Source: Epichloe hybrida (lineage: Eukaryota; Ascomycota; Sordariomycetes; Hypocreales; Clavicipitaceae). From it: a stretch of 64,000 nt of DNA. Location: contig JAFEKR010000055.1 of assembly GCA_019022495.1 (NCBI GenBank), positions 62,001 to 126,000 of the forward strand, read 5' to 3'. The notes under the pieces are model-generated. The model saw only the letters and a program-made list of their open reading frames with translations, did no database searches and was not told the DNA's origin. Shown here one piece after another: positions 1 to 9,288 of the stretch; the stretch's first letter is position 1; every line of letters starts with the position of its first letter. The position numbers and the translations under genes were made by a program.

Positions 1-1171
1 GCCAGTTTCAGAGTCGAGCTGAGGACAGGAATCGAGCGACACGTCAAGATGATTGTCAAAATGTTGGCGGATGGTGTTGCTTTCCAAAAGGAGATGCATA
101 AGCTACAGGAATGCACGAGGTGCATGAGGACGGGACGGAGGTGACGCCGGGCGGTGCTGGTGTGGAGGTGGCAGTGGATGCGGAGAGCTGAGTTTGCTGG
201 CACTAGTCGCCAAGACACGGGGCGTAGCAGCCACCAACAAACAGCTCCCAGCAGTCCCTAGGGCATCGAGTGCTTCTAGGACAGACTGTACGGATTATTA
301 CAGTGAGTTGTAACTTGAAGCTTGGCGGCCGTCGATTCGGCGTGCGAGCCCCTCCCTCGCCCCTCGCGATGGCTTGCATCCACCCTCGCATGATGCCTTT
401 TTTCTTTTCTTTTCTTTTCTTTTCTGTTTTTATTAAGGAGGGAGGGGGGGGGTTTGGTTCAATCTACTTAATCTCCTTCTTTCTTTCTCCGCCAATTATG
501 CGCCATAGTAACTAGCATCGAGTCGTCTAAGAGCATTTTGTGACGGGAGTTCAACCAGCACTGAACAATGATAAGATAGCTTGACGATCCGGTGGTGACA
601 TCATAAACCCCTCCTCCATCCCCTTCGCCTGTTGCTCTGTCTACTTCATGGTGGACGAAATGAAGTTCTAACTCGAGTATATGAACGTGACCAAAGCTAG
701 ATTCTCGCGTCATGCATCGAGGGATCTTGATCGAAAATCAGCCGTCCTTCTTTCCCCCTAGAGTCACGCAAATTGCGATGACAAAATCCTCAGCCCTGTG
801 AGTGGAATCCGGGGATATAGGCAAAGGAGACAGACAAACAAGGGCGACAGCTTCAAGTCGCACTATGAGTATGCAGGAGCTGTGAGGATTCCAGCCTTTA
901 AACCATTGTGCTCCGCACTCCGTACATGGCATGACATCCAGTTAACCAGTTAAAAAGTGGGTTGTTAATAACACTTCTGTCACATCACACACAGCTGGGG
1001 GTCGTGTCATGGAACGAAACGCTATTGCTGATTTACTATTTTGCAAGGCAAGTACTCCGTAGTGCAAGTATAACCAGAGTGCACCACTCTGTTTTCTTTA
1101 TTCCCATCTGGCCTTGCTTGCAGGATTACCAAAAAAGACAGAGACACAGAACTCCAAAAAATAGAGTGTGT
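1..1171. other. Intergenic, no gene recognised
   Basis: I see no convincing coding region here. The stretch holds a T-rich tract near 398-430, one TACGGANTA-family copy at about 288-296 and another TACTCCGTA copy at about 1052-1062. The open frames present are short, mutually overlapping and of low-complexity composition. Confidence 0.5.
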
Positions 1172-1259
1172 CTCCGATGCGGGGAATCGAACCCCGGTCC
1201 CTGCGGCACTTCCAAGTAACCATGAAAGCGCAGTATGATAGCCATTACACCACACCGGA
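1172..1259 (-). tRNA. tRNA-Glu (anticodon UUC) with a 16-nt intron
   Basis: Delivers glutamate to the ribosome. On the minus strand the 88-nt sequence folds as a full cloverleaf. The acceptor strands TCCGGTG and CATCGGA pair with one G-T, with discriminator G at 1172. The D-arm carries GG, and the anticodon stem is CTGCG/CGCAG around loop C-T-TTC-A. The T-stem is CGGGG/CCCCG around TTCGATT. The intron lies at the canonical place, one base 3' of the anticodon (positions 1207-1222), and removing it leaves 72 nt. The B-box matches GGTTCGATTCC. Introns at this site in nuclear tRNA genes are usual in filamentous fungi. CCA is not encoded. Confidence 0.95.
1207..1222 (-). other. tRNA-Glu intron
   Basis: Sixteen bases between position 37 and position 38 of the tRNA, the site cut by the tRNA-splicing endonuclease. 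The boundaries follow from restoring the five-pair anticodon stem. Confidence 0.85.
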
Positions 1260-2347
1260 TGTTGGATGACCAAGGGCGGACATAGCCAGGTTATAATCCA
1301 ATCTCTGGATGTCTCTCCGAAATACGGAGTATCACGTCGATTATTTGGCCCGAATCAATCCGTCTCATAACGTCGGCCAGCTGCAGTCATGTCTTGGCGG
1401 GCGATGTGGCTGTCTGACATGGATGTCTTTTCAAAATGCCTGGTCGAGTGAATGTCAACTTGAACGCATCACTTGCATGTAAGATACCCACGGGTCCTCC
1501 GTATGTAATAAGATAATAAGCGTAATAAGCAGGCACCCCACCATTCCAGCCAAACCCAGTCAGCTATTGATTAATCCGTAATGTACTCCGTACTGACAGG
1601 AAGGACCCCTGCTGTGGTTCACAGTCGGCTTGTCATCATCCATCTGATGGGTGCGACGTCGATTCCTGATCCACCCATTCCCACCCATTCCGACGTTCCC
1701 CCTCCTCCGTTCGTTCCCCCCTCCTCTGTCCTCCCCTCCTCCATGCTTGCGTCATTACGGAGTAGTAGACGGTTGGTTGGCTTCGCGGGCCATGGCTCCA
1801 TGGTCACCCATCCTTCATCGATGGGCAGGATCCGAGCCCCGTACGCCCCCTTCTTCCATGTGCTCAAGTAATACATACGGATTACATACTGTATACGGAC
1901 TATACACATGTGACTTGTGGGGACTCGTTGGGTGCCATCGGCTCGAGGCATCGTCGTCGTCCCGTCCTGGCCGCCTCCATACATACCTTCCTTTGTGGCT
2001 CGTCTCATTCGAATTGCTTTCGTCCGTTCATCCCATTCCATAGCCGTGTCCCCCCGCTGCTGGGCAGATCGCCGTCTCTTGTCACTGGTCCCAACCGCAT
2101 GCCGTGTAATAGCGCACAGCTTGCCGCGACCCGGTCAAACCTCATTCTCATCCTTGCCGTGTCCAAGTGGCGATGAGCCGGACCTGAACCCAAAATCCAT
2201 GCAAAATCCACGCAAAATCCACGCAAAATCCGGGGCGGCTCCAATTAACAAGTGTAACGTTCTGCCAGACGCACCTCAATTCTCTTGGAACTGAGGGTCA
2301 AAATACGTCACTAGTGTCTCTTGGAACACGACCTGAATCTCGACGAC
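1260..2347. other. Promoter/leader region of the PKA-like kinase gene
   Basis: No gene is recognised. It contains several TACGGANTA-family copies (about 1322-1332, 1572-1593, 1754-1764 and 1874-1903). A direct triplication of CGCAAAATCC-like units lies just upstream of the kinase (about 2196-2233). The open frames on both strands are overlapping and Pro/Ser-rich, which looks like chance. Confidence 0.5.
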
Positions 2348-3818
2348 ATGGCCGCAACGGTGGCACAGTCGCAGGTGCATGGCGCTTTGTCTTCTTCAAA
2401 TAATCTAGCTTCGCCACCGGTATCTGGCTCTCACATGGCGCACGACCAAATTCATCATCGTCATCAGCATCAGCATCGGCATCAGCGTCAGCGTCAGCAT
2501 CAGCATCAGCATCAGCATCAGCATCAGCATCAGCATCAGCATCAGCATCAGCATCAGCATCATTCACATGGCCATTTCCAGTCACAAGACTCGACGGCGA
2601 GCAATGGACAAATGGAGTCGTTCCCGAGGACGCAAAAGTTCAATCCCAGTAATTTCAGAGTTGTTCGCACCCTGGGAACAGGTTGTTATCCCAACCCACG
2701 ACAAGTTCAACGTTGCTGGAATATCGCTGACCTCGAAAAAAAAAAATCCCTCTTATACAGGCACATTTGCGCGAGTCTGTCTCGTCCGGCCGTCAAGCGC
2801 CCCCGACACACCCCTAGAGCAAGACACCACAGGCAACGCCGAGGTCTACGCCCTCAAGATACTGCGAAAGACCCAAGTCATCAAACTAAAGCAGGTCGAC
2901 CATGTCCGCCACGAGAGATCCGTCCTAGCCGACGTGGCAGGCCACCCGTTCATCACCAGCCTCCTCACCTCATTCTCGGACCACGACTCTCTGTACATGC
3001 TCCTCGATTACGTCCCCGGCGGCGAACTCTTCAGCTACCTGCGCAAGTTCCGGCGGTTCGACGAACCCACCGCCCGCTTCTACGCCGCCGAGATTGTCCT
3101 CGTCCTGGAGTATCTCCACGAGCATCAAGGCGGCGTGGCGTACCGGGACCTCAAGCCGGAGAACCTCCTGTTGGACAGGGACGGCCACATCAAGCTCGTC
3201 GACTTTGGCTTCGCCAAGCGCCTAGGCCACAAGGATGACCACCCAGTCGAGACGTACACCCTCTGCGGCACGCCAGAATATCTCGCCCCAGAGGTCATCC
3301 ACAACAAGGGCCACACCACGGCAGTAGACTGGTGGGCACTCGGCATTCTCATGTACGAATTCCTCACGGGCTATCCGCCATTCTGGCATCAGAATCCCAT
3401 TGAAATCTACAAGCAGTACGTACGCGCGGCTCCAATCAAGGCCCGACCCCCCCCCCCCCAATCAAACTAACCCCAATCGTCAACTACCAGAATTGTAGAG
3501 AAACCAGTCACGTTCCCCCAAGACCCCCCCCTGTCCGACGAGGCCAAAGACATCATCCGCTCCTTTTGCACAATCGACCGATCCCGACGCCTCGGCAACA
3601 TCAGCGGAGGCGCCAGCCGCGTCAAAGATCACCCCTTCTTCCAGCATATCAACTGGGACGACGTGCTCAACCGCAGACGACAGGGCCCCATCGTCCCGCC
3701 GATACGGTACCCCGGCGATGCGCAGTGCTTCGACACATACCCCGAGGACGACGGCAAGCGGGACGAGTACACCAAGGACATGGCGCAAAAGTATGAGCAG
3801 TACTTTGCCGATTTTTGA
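2348..3818 (+). CDS. cAMP-dependent protein kinase catalytic subunit-like (PKA-C2 type)
   Basis: AGC-group Ser/Thr kinase, probably the second PKA catalytic subunit of filamentous fungi, acting in cAMP signalling in growth and development. The exons 2348-2681, 2761-3415 and 3491-3818 join in frame to 438 aa. The first ATG in frame is 2348. The N-terminus (about residues 30-75) is a His-Gln run encoded by a CATCAG repeat. The kinase domain starts near residue 98 with a Gly loop GTGTFA, in which the third Gly is Ala. It continues with YALKIL (ATP Lys), YRDLKPEN (catalytic loop), VDFGFAK (DFG), the activation loop TLCGTPEYLAPE, and a C-terminal FADF hydrophobic motif as in PKA. The introns (79 and 75 bp) have GT-AG ends and branch-like CTGAC and CTAAC. 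It converges on the phosphatase gene downstream. PKA-C2 rather than PKA-C1 is inferred from the FA in the Gly loop and the divergent tail. Confidence 0.9.
2463..2562 (+). repeat. CATCAG hexanucleotide repeat in a coding exon
   Basis: About 100 bp of CATCAG units, imperfect at the 5' end and perfect over the last half, translated as alternating His-Gln in the PKA-like kinase. It is a likely site of length polymorphism. Confidence 0.9.
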
Positions 3819-4578
3819 CGTCAAAAATAATCCTAACGGGGGGAACCCGCGGGGGATGCAAACAACCCCCCCCCCCCTTTTATATATATATATATATATA
3901 TAATCACACGCTGATAGGAATCGGCGTCAGCGCGAGGCATCGCAAAGTATACGTACTAAATTCCTGTCACTACGAGCATTGAAATATAGCGCAAGAGGAG
4001 GGAAGAGGGAAAGTGGTTTTTTTTTTCTTCCCCTTTCTCTTCATGGACGTACCATTCGGAGTTTTGATACTACTATTTAGACACGGCAGGCCGTCACCGT
4101 TTGGGCATGATTAAAGTTGAAAAAAACGCCACCATGACCATTATACTCAAGTGTGCTTCACTGCTTATGCCGTCGAATCGTAATGTTTTTTCACTCCGAC
4201 GGGGCAAGAAGAAGAAGTGCGTCTTCGTTTCCATCTACACATTGGCAGGCAAAGACTGCCAACGCGCACGAGGAGCCCAAGCCAAGATGCAGACCATGGT
4301 TACCAACCAAACTAGAAGATGAAATGAGTACGGACTACGCAATCGCAGCCAGCCCCGTGTTTATTAATAAATTCTACGCTTGACCATTCGTTACAAGTGG
4401 ATAATTACATTACCAAAGAGCAATTGTGACATGTGTCCCCGGCGCCTTCAAACGCAAATAATGCCGTGTTCGCTCACACAGCATGACTAAAAGGAAGGTG
4501 CAGAAAGGTGAATTCATCAAAAGAAAAGAGGGAGAGAGAGAGGGAGAGGTGGGGGAAAATAAAGAAACAAGGACCTCT
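3819..4578. other. Convergent 3' region between two genes
   Basis: Holds the 3' untranslated regions of the kinase (plus) and the inositol phosphatase (minus). There is a C-run followed by an AT dinucleotide tract at about 3866-3902. One TACGGACTA copy lies at about 4329-4337. No gene is seen. Confidence 0.5.
3881..3902. repeat. AT dinucleotide microsatellite
   Basis: About eleven TA units directly after a C homopolymer, just past the kinase stop codon. Confidence 0.9.
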
Positions 4579-5911
4579 CTATCCCGTCTTGTAGAACCAC
4601 CAGGTTCCCATGCCCATGGCCAGCAACGTGGCCAACACCCAGACTCCCTCCTTGGTGCTCCACAGAAAAGCACTCCATCCCGTCACCAGTTCCTTGCGCC
4701 GGGCAGCCCTTCTGCGGGCCCATGCCTCGGGATCGACTTCGACGGGCAACTTGACGCGAGGATCCAACGATGTTTCGCGCTCTGAATCCGGCGGCGTCAT
4801 GCCCTCGGGCGGTATGAGGGGCACATGCGCTCTGAGGTAGACGGGGCGGTGATCACTGCTTCTGAGGACGGGGAGAGCGTCGTAGGCGAGGACCCTGATG
4901 CTGGGTGGTGACTCGCTGGGTGGTGACTTTGACTGGGCCCATGAGGGAACGTCGAGGTACAATACGCGGTCTGTCCAGCTGGGGTATCGATGGGAGGCGA
5001 ATTTCCAGGGGACCTGGCCCTCGTCCTCGTCGTCGTCTGCGGGAGTTTTCTTGGGGAGCACCTTGTATTTGTAAGTAGGCGGGAAGTTGACATCTGCTTC
5101 GGAAAGTCCGTGCAGGGTCCGGCCGGCCAGTCTCTCGCGCGTGAGCTGGTCCAGGGGCAGGAAGGTAGGATAATAGCTTTCCGAAGAGGGATCCAAGCTT
5201 GGGAAAGCGGCGTTCGGTGGTGGGGATGATGTTGATATTCTGTAGTTGAGATCACCAGCGACAAACAGGTGAGAGGATGGTTTGAAGACGGATATGTCGT
5301 GCAAGCGCTCCCGGACTTGGAGGTGCTCCCGGTGGTGTGCGTCGTGCAGCAGACGGTGTCGCTCACTGCCGCCGCCGCCGCCGCCGCCGCCGCCGTCGTC
5401 GTCCTCATCACTGCCATCATCGGAGCCGGCTGGCGTTGGGGGTGCAGGCGTTCCCTCGGGCCCCCTGAGCTCGTCGAGTACGGTGTCAGGGTCTCCAAAC
5501 GTCATCCCTCTCATGATGGCAGCCCAGTTGGCATTCCTCCGCGGCAGGTTCCACTCCATGGCAGCCAAATGGGTGGCCACAAACGTGAGTTCCGTCGCTT
5601 GCTTCCCATCGCCCTTGACGTCGTACAGCGTCCGCAGACCCACGGCTCCCTTGTTGCCCATCTCGGCGGCGCCAAAGCCAACTTCGGCGTCCTGCAGGTT
5701 CTGTATGCTTTGGGGATCCTTGGCGTGGCTTCAGGCAGCAGAGCAAGACTCGAAGATCCAAGGGCCATGCTTACAGGACAACGATGTCGGGTAAAGTGGT
5801 AGCATTGTTCGCGAATGCAGTGTGCACGTGGTTCGCAAACACGCCGACATGGATAAAGGACTTTGCGCAATTGAAGCTAAGGACCAGCAGGTCGACAGCG
5901 GACGGAGGCAT
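4579..5911 (-). CDS. Inositol polyphosphate 5-phosphatase (IPPc family, Inp54-like), apparently internally deleted
   Basis: The family removes the 5-phosphate from phosphoinositides; the yeast relative Inp54 is ER tail-anchored. Exon 1 (5775-5911) encodes an N-terminus with LSFNCAK and ends at PDIVVL before a GTAAGC donor. Exon 2 (4579-5707) encodes MGNKGAVG, the catalytic VAGDLNYRI and PSWTDRVLY motifs, SDHRPV and a C-terminal hydrophobic segment (LATLLAMGMGTWWF) followed by KTG, like a tail anchor. Joining at AAG/5707 keeps the frame and gives 421 aa. In relatives about 60-70 residues, starting with the metal-binding Q-E motif, lie between PDIVVL and the segment before MGNKGAV. Here only about 70 bp separate them, with a TGA in the downstream frame. 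The protein would lack the Gln-Glu, so this is a degraded gene, a catalytically dead protein or an assembly deletion. A poly-Gly tract comes from a GCC/GCG repeat at 5366-5400. Confidence 0.75.
5366..5400 (-). repeat. GGC trinucleotide repeat (poly-Gly)
   Basis: Perfect GCC units on the plus strand, read as about nine glycines in the inositol phosphatase, after an Asp-rich stretch. Confidence 0.85.
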
Positions 5912-7955
5912 GGCTGCTGGTGCTGAGATTGCTGAGTCGTTGGCGTGATGCAGATGCAGGTTGAGTGAGGCTCGTCGACGTTGCCAGTAGCGCGTACTCT
6001 GTGCAGAGTACGAGACGAGGGGTCAGAGGAGCAAAGTGATGGCACTGATGGCAGTGTCGGGAGACTTTTTGATGCAGTGTACTCCGTAATACGGATCCGT
6101 AGCGTGCGTACTCCGTATGTAGGAAAAAAACAGGCGGCAAGGGTGCTCACTGCTGTCGAGGAAGAGGCGCGGGGGGGCGGAGGGGCCGCCGATCTGGAGA
6201 TTCCCGTCAGGCGTCACCCACGTCACCAATGAAATGGGATCCAGGATCTCAGCCAAGTTGGTGTCTTGTTCAACACATTCCCATTGTGTCAGCTAACCTT
6301 TCCTTTTTTGTCAGAAGATCTCTCCCCCTCCCCAATGCTGCACTTCGCCCCCCGCCTGAGTCTCCCCGCTCGTCTGGTCCCTGCTCACGCGACTGATCGG
6401 TTGGAAATCTAGGCCCGGCCCTTGAAGGTCACACAGCTCAAATCACGTTGTCCTGAACGTCATGCTTGATCCCGTGGTCACGTTGACATACGCTGACATA
6501 CTCTGATGCGTCAAAATAGCAAAGAAATGAACAAGCAATCAATTGTTGAAAACTATCTAATGCAATACGGGCCAGCTTGGACATGATCCGCTGCATTTGC
6601 GGCAGAATGGCAACAGGTAGTCTGACTCGAGGATGGTTTGCTCTTTGCAAGTCAGCGCGCCTATAGTCGCATTCATATTACAGCAGACATGTTCCGACGC
6701 ATGGCGTCACCCTCCTCTCCTTCCTGCTGGACCTCTTGTGTGACATGGCCCATGTCTCAAGTATGCTTGCCCGGTCCAGCAGCGCCTAATCAAAAGTGTC
6801 CAGAGCCTGTGGTAGTAATGACTTATACCAGAGTGAGGTGGGCAATGCGGTCGCGGTACCACGACTTCGGTGTGTTCCCTGTCGAACCCCAGACTGGCTA
6901 ATAAGGCGGACTCCTTCGACTTCTCAGACCTCCCCAGAAGCTGTCTGGTGGCGAAAGCCCAAACCCCAGAATGCAGAAAGAAAAGTGTTGGAGGAGGGCA
7001 CAGAAATAATGACCAAAAAAAGATAAGAAAGTGCAGAACCGTGGGACAAAACGCAGCTGTACCGCAACGACTGAGGCCAGAATTCCAGAGTAAGCGGATA
7101 AGTTTTGGAAGACTTCACATGTCATCATGCGTCGTGAAGGAATTCCTGATGCCATGTAAAGCTCTTCATGGCTCGTGAGACACGGACCATAGCAACACAA
7201 TGCATCATCGCAAAAAGAGCATCCTCGTGTAAAATCGGTCTGCAGCAATCCGCCAAGTCGGATTACCGGACATGCCGTTCAGATGCGGCTGCCGATGACA
7301 AGAAAATTGCCTAGATGAGTGATCAAGCAACAAGTTGCTTCATCATCAACACCCAACAACTGCCTGTCAAGCGGGGAACCATCCGAGCCATGCGTCAACT
7401 CATTAACCCTGACATGCGTCGAAGAACGAAATATAGCAATGCGCAACGATGAAAATGCAAGTTGACAGAAACAGACCGCGAAGCCACTAAAAAACACTCC
7501 CCTCCCCCCTGCGTCAAAAGACACGCCGACGCACTGTGAGCCCTGATTTGGTTAGAGAAGGACAGAAGCTCCAGTTTCTCCAGTCTCTGGGCGGTGTCTC
7601 TTCAAATCAAATTTGTTTGTTGACCATGTGGGGGATGTGGGCGGATAAAAGTCATGTCATCATTGCAGATTCCTAGACCAAGGTTTCCATTTGAGATCCC
7701 GTGAAGCGCGGGAGAGGGGTGAGTAAGCCATTTTTCACGAATCATTTCGGCCGGTAACTGCCAGAGGCATAAGCCGCTCCCTTTGAAGCAGAGCGAAGCC
7801 TGTTTATCGTCCACTGAGTCAGCCATAGATTGTCAGCAGATTTTCCTTCCGGCCAGCGGTTATCAAGGACAGTCAACGCGGGCAGGAAAATGACTCCTTA
7901 CAAAGAGAATTTTTTCGTCGTTTGAAGGCTGGAGGCTGGGCTTTTTTTAAGACAC
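5912..7955. other. Intergenic between the phosphatase start and the casein kinase I 3' end
   Basis: About 2 kb with no recognised gene. It covers the phosphatase promoter, with two TACTCCGTA copies at 6079-6119, and the casein kinase I 3' region. The open frames are short and overlap on both strands. Confidence 0.5.
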
Positions 7956-9288
7956 TCACATCCTATCGCTACCGCCAATTGCACGGTTGGTATCCGGGGT
8001 GTCCACACCGGCACCGGATCCGCGTTCAAGCATCTTGCGGCGAGAGCTGGGAATGGCGTTGGGCTTGGCAGCACCAGACTGGACAGCATTGGTGCGGGAT
8101 GCACGAGCCTTCTCATCCTCCTCCGGATTGGCCTGACCAGCGGCCTGAGCAATGGCCTGGGCGTTCTTTTGGTATTTGTAGACAGTCCAATCAAAGACAT
8201 AGTCATACTGGAAGCCTTCGCGGACAAAGAGATCGCGGAAGATCTTACGGAGATAGCTATAGTCGGGCTTGTCGTCGAAGCGAAGGGATCGGGTGTAGTT
8301 GAGGTAGATGGCAAACTCGTTGGGGAAGCCGCGGCAGAGCACCTCAGTAGGGGTTGTCATCTTCTTCTCCATGATGCGATCGTATTTCTGCTTCTTGGTT
8401 GCTGCCTTGAGACCCTGCCAAGGGAGAGAGCCGCGGCAGAAGTAAAGCATGACGTAGCCGAGAGACTCCATGTCATCACGGCGAGATTGCTCGACACCCA
8501 AGTGGGTGTTGATGGAAGCATAGCGAGCGGTACCGGTCAGGTTCTTGTTCTCACGGTAAGGAATGTGGAAGAGAGTCTTGGGGTCGCGGAACTTCTTGGC
8601 CAGACCGAAATCAATCACGTTGACCTGGTTGCCACGCTTGCCAATGCCCATGAGGAAGTTATCGGGCTTGATGTCACGGTGAATAAATGACTTGGCATGA
8701 ATGTACTCGATGCGGGAGATGAGCTGGTCGGCAAGCAGCAGAACGGTTTTCAGGGAGAACTTTCTGTTGCAGAAATTGAAAAGGTCCTCCAAACTGGGGC
8801 CGAGAAGGTCGAGAACCATGGCGTTGTAATCACATTCAGTGCCAAACCAGCGCACAAATGGAATACCGACACCACCAGCGAGCGACTTGTAAACACGAGC
8901 TTCGTACTCCAGCTGGGGGTGCTTGGCTTTGACAGACTCCAGCTTGATGGCAATTTCCTCTCCAGAAATGATGTTGGTGCCCAAATAAATGTCACCGAAA
9001 GAACCGGAACCGATCTTTCGGCCGATGCGGTACTTGTTACCGACACGAAGATCCTGTAAAGCAATGAATGAGTACTTGTCCTCGATTTACCAAGCCGCAC
9101 GAGTTTTAACTGTAGGCGACTACAGCATGTACAAAGGTGCCGCTGCATGAGGCGGTGAATCTGCCAGGAGATTCAATAGCACCTTGCTTCAGGACAATCC
9201 CCAGACGCGAATGTGCAATCTCAGGGCGAAATTTTTTGTTTCTTTTTGTCGGAGTGATTTGAGTTGAACCACTTACCATTGTCGTCAT
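7956..9288 (-). CDS. ck1: Casein kinase I (CK1, Neurospora CK-1a / yeast Hrr25-type)
   Basis: Constitutively active Ser/Thr kinase acting on DNA repair, trafficking and, in Neurospora, the clock protein FRQ. Exon 1 (9277-9288) is only 12 nt (Met-Thr-Thr-Met), followed by a 223-bp intron. Exon 2 (7956-9053) starts with [11 protein letters not shown], and the join gives 369 aa. Seen are the Gly loop GSGSFG (19-24), the ATP lysine in AIKLES (41), HRDIKPDN (Asp131), DFG (152), the CK1 signature [11 protein letters not shown] and [11 protein letters not shown]. After the kinase domain comes a Gln/Ala-rich tail ending GGSDRM. The sequence is very close to the family across its length. The stop TGA lies inside a GTGAGT, a good splice donor, so a longer spliced C-terminus is possible. 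The true start is set by the MTTM micro-exon, as in Neurospora. Confidence 0.95.

Noticed and set aside
2298..2585. Minus-strand Asp-Ala repeat frame
   Set aside because: Antisense reading of the CATCAG repeat in the PKA-like kinase exon.
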